From Culex pipiens pallens (taxonomy: Eukaryota; Arthropoda; Insecta; Diptera; Culicidae): a stretch of 64,000 nucleotides of DNA. Position numbers and translations under genes: made by a program. Location of the stretch: positions 113,734,615-113,798,614 of the forward strand of contig NC_068938.1 in the NCBI RefSeq assembly GCF_016801865.2. Reading direction: 5' to 3'. Shown here one piece after another: positions 13,370 to 23,142 of the stretch. Under the pieces are notes generated by a model. It made no database searches, was not told the origin of the DNA, and saw nothing but the letters and a program-made list of their open reading frames with translations. Position 1 is the first letter of the stretch. Each line of letters starts with the position of its first letter.

Positions 13370-14078
13370 TGTAAAAGTGTTTAAACTTTACTTTTCTTCC
13401 TGTTTGACCAAAATATTGACCTTAAAAATGCATTTTGGTGATTTTTTGGAAATTTTTGGAAAAATTCGAATAACTGGCAATTTTTTGAGAAAATTATTGT
13501 AATTATGCTGTAATATGACTCTTATAGTTTGTTCGATCAATAATACACACATAAGGAGCATTATCAATCAAATAAATCTTATTTAAATCAATTTTTCAAA
13601 AGATCTTTTTGGTAAATTTGAGGAAGAACATGAAAAATTAACTCAGCCCCTATGATTTATACATCATTCGATTCGTTTATGCGATTGCCACACTTTACAA
13701 TAACTTTCATCGACGTTAAAAAATATTTGAAGGAAATAAAAATCAAAAACTGCAAAAAAAATAATATTTCCAAGCACGCTGTCATTCCTAACATCGTTGC
13801 GTAGTGCTTCTACTCGCCACCAGGATGCGTGCACGTTTCTGTCGAATCTCTCAATTGGCATTCATAAGCTAAACGACATGCGACACCTAGTGTTGAGTAG
13901 CACAACAGAGCGAAGGATGTCGATTGAAATTTTTGTCCTTTAAGGTTATGTTTGCGAATTCTGTTTTGTTAAATTCCCGCTCCCTCTCCTTTGTTCTGAT
14001 GTTCATAAAGCTGTTTCTTGACACCTTTCCTTACGATCTGCATACTAGCCTTAAAACAGCATGAGAACCATCTGGAGA
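13370..14078. other. Intergenic stretch, nothing recognised
   Basis: AT-rich, no protein-like frame and no clear terminal repeats. Confidence 0.4.
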
Positions 14079-14129
14079 ACACTCAAACCCCGATGGTTTG
14101 ACACCAACTGTTGACAAATGAACGGGGTC

Positions 14130-15762
14130 GAATCTATGACATTTCCCCGAAACCCACATTCCCGAAGAGACATTTCCCCGAATGCCACATATCCGAAAAG
14201 ACACTTTCCCGAAATGTCATTTACCCGAAAATCATTTCCCCGAACAATCCATTTCCCCGAACGGCCACATCCCCGAATGGCGACTTCCCCTAAAAACCAT
14301 TTTCCCGAATGGCCACTTCCCCTAATTTTCCACATCCCTGAAAATCATTTTCCCGAATGACCATATCCCCGAACGGCCATTTCCCCGAACGCCACTTCCC
14401 CGAACCCGGTCAGGCGGGTATGGCCGTTGCCCAGAACTGCGCGCGCGGTTCTGGGTAACGACCATACCCGCCTGACAGGGTTCGGGGAAGTAGCGATCAA
14501 TAAAGTATCATGTCCACGTCTGAACGTTCAAAAATTCCGAGCTTCACTTGAATTTTGAATATTCAAATTGATGTAAGTGCGACAACTGGCCAAAGGGATT
14601 TCAGGTCAGAACGTGTTTGACACACGTTCAGGCCCGACTACCGCAAAAATTTGTAATTATTACTCGGGACCTTGGCAACCAAAATCAACCAAACTTCGGG
14701 ACAATGCACAGAATGGTCAACCAAACAAAACGTGTTTGGCTTTATTTTTCGTTTGTTCAAGGCCAGACATTAAAACGCGTTTTTTCGGAACGTCCAAAAG
14801 CGACAAACGACAAGATAACACAACAATGTCAATTTGATACATTGATCATTTCGCAAAAATGCATTTAGTTTAAAATCAAATTACAGTCCAGACTCGATTA
14901 ACCGAAGGCCTTGTCAATAGTTTACTTCGGATAATTGAATAATAAACATTTTTTTAGTCGTCTTTTTTGTTTTGCTGTCGAGTTTAAGTATAGCCCCTAA
15001 ACTACTTTAAAGCGATTTAGTTATTTTAAATCTAAAATGGCGGTGATGAAATATTAAAAAATGCATTTTGTAATACAATAATCAACTATGATTAAATTTG
15101 ATTAAAAAGGGTTGGTTTCAGAACTTGAATTGGACGTAATAAAAATTCAAAAAAAAAAAAAATGTTCAAAGCCTTCATCCAGCCAAAATTGATAAAGACG
15201 AATCAGTTTAGTTAAACAAAATCTAGAACAAACTGAATCCTGCGCATCGAGCGTCGCATAAACTTATCGTTGCTGTTCAATCCTTACCACGTAGATACCG
15301 TTTTGGAAAATTGTCTTTTGCTGAAAATTGCCGCTACAAAAAATACACTTTTTTATGGAACGTGGATAATCTCAATACCCCGCACTCTTGAAGTGTCCGC
15401 GTGGTTTATGAATGGCCTTCTACGGTTATTTGTTTTTTTTTTTTAAATCTTAAAACACGTAGGAGAATTTAATATTAAGGTCATACTTTTATTTAAAAAA
15501 AAATCCCTAAATAACAATTAAGTTTATATCTAGGTTATCATTCAGGAAAATTGATTTTTCGGAGAAGTAAACATTCGGGTTTATGTAAATTAGGGAAAAC
15601 GACAGTTCGGTAAAATGGCCATTTGGAATTTTCGGGAAAATGATTTTCGGGGATGTGGAATTTTCGGGAAAAATGATTTTCGGGGAAGTGGCACTTTCGG
15701 GGAAATGATTTTCGGGGATATGGGATTCGGGAAAGTGGGATTCGGGGATAAGGGATAAAACC
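14130..15762. mobile_element. CCCCGAA-rich fold-back element with 9-bp target duplication
   Basis: The element is bordered by AACGGGGTC at 14121-14129 and at 15763-15771, inside the MITE, where intact copies have one AACGGGGTC. Its left end is a degenerate array of CCCCGAA units (ATTTCCCCGAA spaced about 15-20 bp, 14150-14405). Its right end is the inverted array (TTCGGGGA units, about 15600-15755). A 9-bp duplication together with such ends resembles Mutator-type fold-back elements; that assignment is inference. Frames over the arrays such as FPRTIHFPERPHPR are repeat translations, not genes. Confidence 0.75.
14401..14483. repeat. GC-rich palindrome inside the CCCCGAA element
   Basis: Two arms of about 41 bp (CAGGCGGGTATGGCCGTTGC and its near-complement GTAACGACCATACCCGCCTG) meet at a GCGCGCGC centre. 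The arms differ at only a few positions. The palindrome lies at the inner edge of the left CCCCGAA array and is far more GC-rich than its surroundings. Confidence 0.85.
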
Positions 15763-16200
15763 AACGGGGTCACTTTTTCCCACTCAGCGCGTTCCGTTTG
15801 AATTCCGTTTAGAATTCCGCTTGAGCGAAAAAAGTTCGATTCGAATTCTAAACAGTGTTCGTTTTAGATTCTAAACCGCATTCCGTTTCAAACGCAACAA
15901 CCGGTTCCGTTTGAGTTTTCGCCGCAAATCGGTTTAAGCGGAATTCAAACGGAATCGAAACGGAATGGACGGGTAAGCTTTGACAGCTGCTTCTTCTTCT
16001 TGTTTTTTAGTATAGTGATTTTCTTTTTTGTTTTGGTTGAATTGAAATTCAACCAGAGAAAAAACAGATTGGAATTTTGTTTATACTTTGAGATTATTTT
16101 TATTAATTCTATCGTTCTTAAGTCAAAGTTTTGAATTATTAATAAAAACACGAGTCCCAGCCCCAAATTCCCCATTTTTATTAATCTTTTTTTCGCAAAA

Positions 16201-16850
16201 TTACATAGGCTTTAGTGAGTGAGATGATGTGAAATTCGTTCTGCTGCTGGACATCCGCGACTTGGAGAGTCGCATCGGACGATTCGACTGTTCTGCCGGG
16301 ATGATTCCATCGTCTTCTTCTTGGCCGCCGTCGATCGTATCGGACGAATTCGTCGACTTGGTCCGCTTGGTCCAGGTGAGACTCGTCGTCGTCGCACCGA
16401 GGTTAGGGAGCTTGGCAGGCATTCCACGATCGTCGGTAGCATGATCGCTGACATGGTGCTGGTCGAGTTATGTCGAATCGGTGTCCACTGCTGCAGCAAG
16501 TAGATCTTGCTCGTCGCCTCCCCCGGGATGTTCTCAACCGCAATCCTGACAACTTTGTACCATGCGCGCCTGGATCATGTTTTCGAACGAACGGGTAAGC
16601 CACGTTACTGCTGGCGCCGACACCGTCAGGTGCGTTTGGTACGAGCACCACCAGCTTGCCGTCCATCGGGTTCGGAAACTTAGACACGACGGCGTCACTC
16701 TCCGGAGGCGGCACGAGCAGTTACAATTACGCCGCGACCAATAATCCACGATTGGGCAAAATAGAAGGACAAGCAGCAACTTTTGAAAGACAGCAACTGC
16801 TGATGCTGTTTTGTTGTTTGGAAAGTCTTCGGGTGAAATTTTCTTAGCCA
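16201..16850 (-). pseudogene. Possible captured gene sequence, minus strand, unidentified
   Basis: I do not recognise this sequence. On the minus strand several overlapping frames have protein-like composition (for example VVSKFPNPMDGKLVVLVPNA near 16640-16700) but are interrupted by frame changes and stops, and no start or stop convincingly bounds one gene. GC content is much higher than in the flanks. Its position in the core of a terminal-repeat element suggests captured host DNA. Alternatively it is a degraded part of the element's own coding region. It could also be several unrelated pieces. Confidence 0.25.
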
Positions 16851-17289
16851 CTAGAGGTGCCCTCGCTGGGTGTTGTTGAAGCGGTGAATTTGTCTGCAAA
16901 AGAGATAAACAAAGAACGACGATCGTTAGAACATGCTGTTGTCGACTTCCAACATCCCACTCGAACTCACCCGTCGAAAGTACGATCTCCAGGCCCACCA
17001 GCTAGACCGACAGCATCGTGTCACCATCAGCACACAGGACAGGTCCGACCTTAGGCCTTCACATTCCGCAGCTGGCTGGTTCCAGTGGCCACAACCCTCC
17101 AGCGGGCGCATCGAGATCGGCCGTTTAATTCAAAGTTGGCCAACGTTCAAATCGAGGAACACCCCGCGATTGTCCACCTGTATTAAAAATATTTCAAAGT
17201 TGGTTTTGATTATAAATAAAAAATTGTAATAAACTTACATGTGCTGTGAAAAACATCGTGCACGCGTGCTTCCGCCGAAGAAGCGCCTC

Positions 17290-17575
17290 TAGGCCAGTCC
17301 GGCCAAGGCTAAATTGTCCATCTCGGCCAAAGCGTCCCAGCCACTGGCGTCGACCAAGGCAGAGTTCGGTGCCGCCAACAGCGCCGGGAATGTGGACCGC
17401 AGAATGAGAACCCCGACGAAGGTTGCACAGGTTTCGGCTCTGGTGGCCTGTCCCAGCATTAGCAAAATGTCCATGGACCAGATCAAGGCTAAGCTTAGCC
17501 GGAACGCGAGACTGACCAAGCCAGACAAGCTCGACAAGCTGGACCGGATGGAGAAGGTACTGCTGGAACAGGCAT
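17290..17575 (+). pseudogene. Possible captured exon with charged C-terminal segment, unidentified
   Basis: An open frame of more than 90 codons ends in a lysine/leucine/arginine-rich segment (MDQIKAKLSRNARLTKPDKL) and a TAA at 17575. The composition is protein-like: an S/T/A/P-rich front followed by an amphipathic charged tail. A possible further coding piece follows in another frame (NLKEELLSEWSESLE at about 17615-17660). I cannot name the family. It lies in the same 2.2-kb element as the minus-strand gene-like sequence, which favours gene capture, but nothing shows that it is expressed. Confidence 0.3.
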
Positions 17576-18198
17576 AAAAGAAGCCGGTTCCGTCGAGCCA
17601 GTGTAGAGCGGCCAGGAATCTGAAAGAGGAGTTATTGAGTGAATGGTCCGAATCCTTAGAAATGTAGCGTAACTCACCAGTTAGATTATTTCCACAGCAT
17701 AAGTTTTTTTTCCCGAAAAAAACATGGCGCGAATGAACAGGACCGAACAAGTTTTGCTTTTTGGTTTTTTCCTAACACTTTGACGTTTGATTGAAAAAAT
17801 CAACTAGAAAACCGCTTCGGCGAAACGCGGCGAAATGTCATCGAGGTTCTGCCGTACACCAGTAGGTGTCGCTAATGTGCTAAATTGGCTCAAACGGAAT
17901 CTAAGCGGAGTCCAACCTGGGATTCCGTTTAGAAAATTTCGAAGCAATTTTCGAAGCGGAATGAATCCGCCAAGCGGAGAACGGTTTGATTGGGTTAGTT
18001 TGACACCCCTTTTACACGTAGTTCCCACACACTACCAAACGCTTGTTTCAAAAATGTGCGTGAGCGCCTTGTAAGAAGTGACAGTTCGTCAAATTTTAAT
18101 TTGGCTTTGACCAACCAACGGGGTACAAACTAAAAAAGGGTCAAACGAAAAAGTGACCAACCACCGGGGGTTGAGTGTTTTTATATTTTAAATTACTG

Positions 18199-18231
18199 GG
18201 GGGGGGGGGGGGGGGGGGGGTGGGGTGGGTC
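18199..18231. repeat. Poly-G run
   Basis: An almost pure run of G (over 20 consecutive, then TGGGGTGGG). Such a run can form G-quadruplexes but is also a common place for assembly length errors. Confidence 0.9.
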
Positions 18232-18961
18232 ACGAAAAGAACACGCAACATTTCTTGACCGCGTTCCTTCCGATCAGCATACCGTACTTAAGGGCACAAA
18301 TTACAAAATTACGAACGATCTACCACAGAAAAAAACAATAGTAAACAGGCCGAACAAAATTTCATTTTATGGCTCCATAAGATTTGTTGCTAGCAGACGT
18401 GCAATGTACCACAAAGTTGAACCAAAAAATAAGTAGCAGTTGTCACTCTGTGTTACTCTGTGGATCTACGATGGAATGCAGGCTCCTCAGAAAAAAAAAC
18501 GGATTCACGAACCAACCCTTCGTTGGAGTTTTATTTCCTGAAAATGCATGGCCGAATGTTAGTTTTCATGTAAATTTGTAAATTTTCACTGTTTTTCTAT
18601 AAAATACTTACCAAAAAGTTCAAGTACGATGTAATTTAAGGTTTATTCACAAAATTATAATTTAAACGGGATTTTCGACGAAAGAAAACGCAAACTGAAC
18701 CGTTTTCGTCCGTCGCCATCTTACGAATAAGTATTTTTTGAATCAAACACCTTCAATAACCAATACATATTAATCTCACGTGGTTTTCACTATTAAATCA
18801 AGGGAAAAGTCGAATGGGGTAGATCCAAGTGAAATTCTGCTGAATTCAAAGTGAACACCAAGCGAAAAAAGAATGAAAAAAATCTGGCTTGCGATCAGCT
18901 GATTTTAAATGATTATCACATAAATGTCACGTGAAAAACACGTCTAGGTCAAGGGAAAAGC
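18232..18961. other. Intergenic stretch, nothing recognised
   Basis: AT-rich, no protein-like frame, no clear terminal repeats. Confidence 0.4.
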
Positions 18962-19096
18962 ATCGAGAAATTAAAAGTGAGAGTGTGTGCAACATGGAGT
19001 TAAACTTTCTGTGAAGTTGCTGTGAAGATTACCATGGCACTTTGAAAAGTTTAACTCCATGTTGCACGCACACACTCTCACTTTTAATTTCTCGAT
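18962..19096. repeat. Fold-back repeat ATCGAGAAATTAAAAGTG
   Basis: The arms AACATGGAGTTAAAC and GTTTAACTCCATGTT, together with the outer ATCGAGAAATTAAAAGTGAG and its complement, form a near-perfect 135-bp hairpin. A degenerate relative is at about 55060-55180. Confidence 0.8.
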
Positions 19097-19219
19097 AGAG
19101 TTATCTACGTGCGCATGTATTGCGTGTACGTACACTAAAAAAAGGAAAGTTAAATTTTGTACCAGACAGCAAAACAAATGGTGTGCTAGTGTGTGTGAGA
19201 TCGGGCTTAGATAGCTCTA
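19097..19219 (+). repeat. Short MITE AGAGTTATCTACGTGCGC, copy 1
   Basis: A 123-bp unit with ends AGAGTTATCTA and TAGATAGCTCT. The same unit occurs in the opposite orientation at 26501-26622. It directly abuts the fold-back at 18962-19096. Confidence 0.75.
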
Positions 19220-19694
19220 TGGCATGGCATGGAGCAGCTCACGTGAAAAAGCACATGAGTTTACTATGTCAGATTTTTTCAGTGATGTTTAAAGCTACTT
19301 GAACTGGTCCCATATTTTGATCGTAAATTTTTTCGAACCTTCAGAATTGTTTGTCTGTGACGTTACCAAGCGGTAAAATGGAAAAAGAAATAAATTTGTA
19401 TGTAGTTGCAAAGAACACCAAATCTCAATGAAATCTTAGACCTGGTAAAACATATAAGAAAAATTGCCCATTGAAATTGAAATACGTATCCGCCCTTTTC
19501 TCTTGTTGGTCCAGATTAGAGAACCTGGAGTTTATATTGCGCGTATTCCCGAAAAAGACACGCGGCATACCAGCCTCGAAACGACGCGCCGCACTTTCGG
19601 CAAATGCGCGCTGTCAAATCCCATACTGTGCGTTTTGTTTTTGTTGATCTTCTTCTTCGAATTGCATGGCATTGTTGCCGGGAATGTTTTTGAT
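19220..19694. other. Intergenic stretch, nothing recognised
   Basis: No supported gene or repeat boundary. Confidence 0.35.
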
Positions 19695-19936
19695 TACACT
19701 CAAACCCCGGTGGTTTGACACCAATTGTTGTCAAACGAACGGGGTCACTTTTTAGTTTGACACCCCTTTTACACGGAGTTCACACACACTACTGAACGTT
19801 TGTTTTGGTAGTGTGCGTAAGCGCCTTATAAAAATTGACAGTTCGTCACTTTTTAGTTCGACTTTGACCAACCAATGTGGTACAAACTAAAAAAGTGTCA
19901 AACGAAAAAGTGACCAACCACCGGGGGTTGAGTGTA
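19695..19936 (+). mobile_element. ACACTCAAACCCC MITE, intact copy
   Basis: A 242-bp element from TACACTCAAACCCCGGTGG to GGGGGTTGAGTGTA, about 20 bp of inverted ends with TA at both borders. It is nearly identical to 29060-29301 and to the broken copy at 14079-18178, so it provides the uninterrupted sequence for that copy. Confidence 0.85.
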
Positions 19937-19974
19937 CACCAAAAGTGCAGTGTACCTTCGAGAGAAACGGACAA

Positions 19975-21371
19975 TATTATATTGTGCGATCAGTTCCTAG
20001 CTGGACTCGGTCACAGGAAACGACCGGCGACTCAGTGACCGACGAAATAGGCGGCGGGCCAGATGCGGGCATAAAAATGTCAAAATCTCTTCCCCCCTCA
20101 CTTCGTCTCACCATCCAGCTGCAGCTTTGTTGACAAACAAATGGAGCACGCGGTCGCATGATGGCGGCATCGATCCAGAATTAGGGGTGATCATGTGATT
20201 AAAAATGAAAGTTTTTTCAAGAAAAATAATATTTTTCCGACCGAATAAAAAAATTGCGAGCATGTTCAAACAATTATTCCTGATGTCGGAGAAGTGATAA
20301 AAAAGCAGAATTATAATCCATAATTTTTCTATAAATTGAATTTTTTCACTCCAACTGGGAACCCCTAGGTCTATCCACGACCGTTTCCAATAGAGATATC
20401 CACGCGCGAGAGTGTATTAGTTTGTAACAAAATGTACACGCAGACATAGGCAAATCGAGTAGAATGATTCGTCTGTCAAAATCAGCTGTGTCCTTTGTTA
20501 TACCACGAGCACGTGGTAAACAGCTGGTTTTTACAGACGATTGGTCTACTAGATTTGCCTATGTCTGCGTAAAAAAAAAGTGTAAACAAAATCAGCTGCT
20601 TGTGTTAGTATTTGTATTTGAAGTATTGTTTTGGTTTTGAACGATTGTGATTGGCTGAATTCCAAGCAGCTGATTTTGTTTACACTTTTTTTACGCAGAC
20701 ATAGGCAAATCGAGTAGATCAATCGTCTGTAGAAACCAGCTGTTTACCACGTGCTCGTGGTATAACAAAGGACACAGCTGATTTTGACAGACGAATCATT
20801 CTACTCGATTTGCCTTTGTGTGCGTGTAAATTTTGTTACAAACTAACACACTCTCGCGCGTGGATATCTCTATGTCTGCGTAAAAATAGTGTAAACAAAA
20901 TCAGCTGCTTGGAATTCAGCCAATCACAATCGTTCAAAACCAAAACAATACTTCAAATACAAATACTAACACAGAATCATGGTGTGCGTGAGAGAAACCG
21001 TGGAGATCTCTATAGAGATCTCCACGGTTTCTCTCACACACACCATCATTCTGTGTCAATATTTGAATTTGAAGTATTGTTTTGGTTTTGAACGATTGTG
21101 ATTGGCTGAATTCCAAGCAGCTGATTTTGTTTACACTTTTTTTACGCAGACATAGGCAAGTCGAGTAGATCAATCGTCTATATAAACCAGCTGTTTACCA
21201 CGTGCTTGTGGTATAACAAAGGACACAGCTGATTTTGACAGACGAATCATTCTACTCGATTTGCCTATGTCTGCGTGTAAATTTTGTTACAAACTAACAC
21301 ACTCTCGCGCGTGGATATCTCTATGACCGTGAGAAGATGCCAGAAAATCCAGCTACGAGCTAAATCCACAA
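19975..21371 (-). repeat. Dispersed repeat copy A, filled with a fold-back element
   Basis: 19975-20391 plus 21323 to about 21371 match 30452 down to about 29985 in inverted orientation, with high identity over roughly 460 bp. Both copies contain the same 60-codon frame starting MRPRAPFVCQQS (minus strand here at 19977-20159, plus strand at 30263-30448). I treat this as a repeat unit rather than a gene. The fold-back at 20392-21322 is present only in this copy. Confidence 0.8.
20392..21322. mobile_element. 931-bp multi-module fold-back element, target duplication AT
   Basis: Ends AGAGATATCCACGCGCGAGA and its complement are perfect inverted repeats. The interior is built of repeated, alternately oriented modules. 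CAGACATAGGCAAATCGAG appears about four times. CAGCTGATTTTGTTTACAC, and its complement, appears on both sides of a central palindrome at about 21000-21027 (GAGATCTCTATAGAGATCTC). The paralogous copy at 30031-30032 lacks the element entirely and reads CCAATGACCGTG (inverted), giving a clean empty site and a 2-bp AT duplication. Confidence 0.9.
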
Positions 21372-21899
21372 TATCTATAGAGAATTAATTCGTTAACGCT
21401 TCGATTTGCACTTTTGCTTTAAAATGGCTATTCTATAATAAACTCCAGGTTCTCTAGGTCAGATTTGTTGTAAGTTGGAAAAGAGGGGGTCAAAAATCTA
21501 AAACTTAGCGTCACGTAATAAAAGAACGCTTCCCATGCAGCGTGAAGTTGTCCGCGATGCCGCGCTCCAACTCGACGGCCATTTTTGTTCCAACTTTCGG
21601 ATTACTCACTTCCGGTTCAACGCCGTCCTTTGCGAACGATTGCGAGAGCGGCAGTGGGTGCAAACTTGGGGATTTTTGCTGGCTTGTTTATTTAGGACCC
21701 TTTGGTCTATGTTTTTCATCGGAGTTTGGGTTTTCGATGAATTTATTCGGTATTTTGAATGATTTTTCGATGTTTCTTGAAAATGGGATATGTGACACTA
21801 GGGAAGAGTTCGGCAATCTCGTTAGAAACAGTGATTTTTGAACCAATCTAAAATCTTTGTGGTTTACTGTATTTTTGCAAATAGTGCCAAAGAGCACAA
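21372..21899. other. Upstream intergenic region of profilin
   Basis: Unique-looking sequence with no supported repeat boundary. Frames here are short and not protein-like. Confidence 0.35.
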
Positions 21900-23031
21900 T
21901 CTGGCAACTCTGAGCACGGCGCAACTCTCGCTCTCTGGTTCTCAGCAAACATTTTATGCTCGCTCTCTCTATCTCACGAATCATATTTGCTTGCTTGCTC
22001 GGGTTGCACAGTTCCCGTCGAGTGTCGAGTTGGTGAAACGGTTTTTGGACTTGCTGGTCGTCGGTCGCCGCCATCAATCGTTCGTGTTAATTCACACCCC
22101 GTGTGCCATTGAAGAAGCTCTAAATTAGCAGCAGCGCGAGAAGCACTCAGGTTCAGCACTTTTCACCTCCCTTCTCTATTCAATAAAAGTGAGTTTCGTG
22201 AAGTTTTTTTTCTGCTGTGTGCTGATTGAAGATAATTTTTTTTTCGCTGCCATCAAAGTTGGCCAAGTTTGGTGTCGTGCACCGGTTTTTCACGGATCAA
22301 GAAAACGCCGTCGTCGTCGCGGTCGCGAGTTACCTTTTTTGGAGTCCCGGTGCCGTTTTCCCTTCGATTCTCTCTCCTTGTAGAGCGGTGTGGCGGCGGC
22401 GGCTGCGGCAGTTTCACGGCACACGGCAAGGGGCCATCAAGTTTTTTATGCTGCTGCTGCCGCTGTGTTTGCTTGTCTGCTGCTGCTGCCCGTCCGTGTT
22501 TCGTGTTCCGACGACGTAGCGCAAGGCCTGCTGTGCGAGTGTGTTCGTGTCGTGAGACGTTTTGTCCTTCCCCTCTCTCTTTTTTTCGTATGTAGTTTTT
22601 TTTTGCTCCAACGGAACACGACCACAGCAGACGTCTCGCGGCCGGCAACACTTCTCCGGTCTTTTCCAATCGAACGGCTCTAGCGGCACCCAGTACATCT
22701 CGTTTGTCCGTCCGGCAAGAAAACCCGGAACGTGCGTCGTCTCAGGAATTTTCGATCCGATTTTTCGTCGCGTCGCGTTTGCCTTCCGGAATCGTTTCCG
22801 TCAGTGCGTGTATTTTTGTGTGTGTGTGTGTGTGCGCGCGTGTGGCCACTCCGAGCTTATTGCGGTTCCCTTTCTTACAGCGAACCTTTTTCTTTCTCCC
22901 GATTTTCCAGTTTAAGCAAATTTTTGCGCAACCAGTTTGTAGCGAGTGTGTGACACGAAAATTGTCCACGGTTTTTTAAATCACCCGTAAAGGAAACCCC
23001 CGAGAGAGTTAAAACTACCCCAACACCCACA
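21900..23031 (+). promoter_or_regulatory. Probable promoter and 5' leader of the profilin gene
   Basis: This stretch immediately upstream of the profilin ATG is GC-richer than its surroundings and contains CTCTCT/GAGA-like runs (about 21925-21985), CTG-rich and GT-rich tracts (about 22440-22500 and 22815-22840), and no transposon termini. That fits a promoter plus a long, possibly spliced, 5' untranslated leader. I could not fix the start site: there is no strong TATA box, and several Inr-like TCA motifs are possible. The many frames across it are compositional. Confidence 0.45.
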
Positions 23032-23142
23032 ATGAGCTGGCAGGATTATGTTGACAATCAGCTCCTGGCTTCCCAGTGCGTATCGAAAGCGGCCATCGCC
23101 GGTCACGATGGTGGCGTTTGGGCCAAATCAGAAGGATTCGAG
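23032..23142 (+). CDS. chic: Profilin coding exon 1
   Basis: 37 codons from ATG (context CCACAATGAGC) to GAG|GTAAGT, ending in phase 0. Encodes the N-terminal helix MSWQDYVDNQLLASQC and the following strand (HDGGVWAKSEGFE). Confidence 0.97.

Larger units (their letters stand above)
15779..17994. mobile_element. 2.2-kb element with CCCA...TGGG ends carrying gene-like sequence
   Basis: It interrupts the MITE between CACTTTTT and TTAGTTTGACACC, which are contiguous in intact copies apart from a possible 2-bp TT duplication. The ends CCCACTCAGCG and (reverse complement) CCCAATCAAACCG share only a short inverted match. Subterminal regions on both sides are full of motifs like CGGAATTCAAACGG and ATTCCGTTTAGAA. 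The core, about 16200-17700, is GC-richer, with several open frames on both strands and splice-like sites. It is unlike the AT-rich cores of neighbouring elements. Confidence 0.6.
14079..18178 (+). mobile_element. ACACTCAAACCCC MITE broken by two insertions
   Basis: Three pieces of one MITE (14079-14129, 15763-15778 and 17995-18178) together match the uninterrupted copies at 19695-19936 and 29060-29301. Left terminus ACACTCAAACCCCGATGG, right terminus CCGGGGGTTGAGTGT. Two separate elements are inserted, at 14130-15762 and 15779-17994. Confidence 0.8.

Noticed and set aside
14111..15783. Proline/serine-rich frames such as those with FPRTIHFPE or FPESHIPEN
   Set aside because: They are translations of the CCCCGAA array in different frames and orientations.
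22226..22915. Many overlapping frames on both strands upstream of profilin
   Set aside because: The region is GC-rich leader sequence. The frames overlap each other, show no conserved motifs, and the true start is at 23032.
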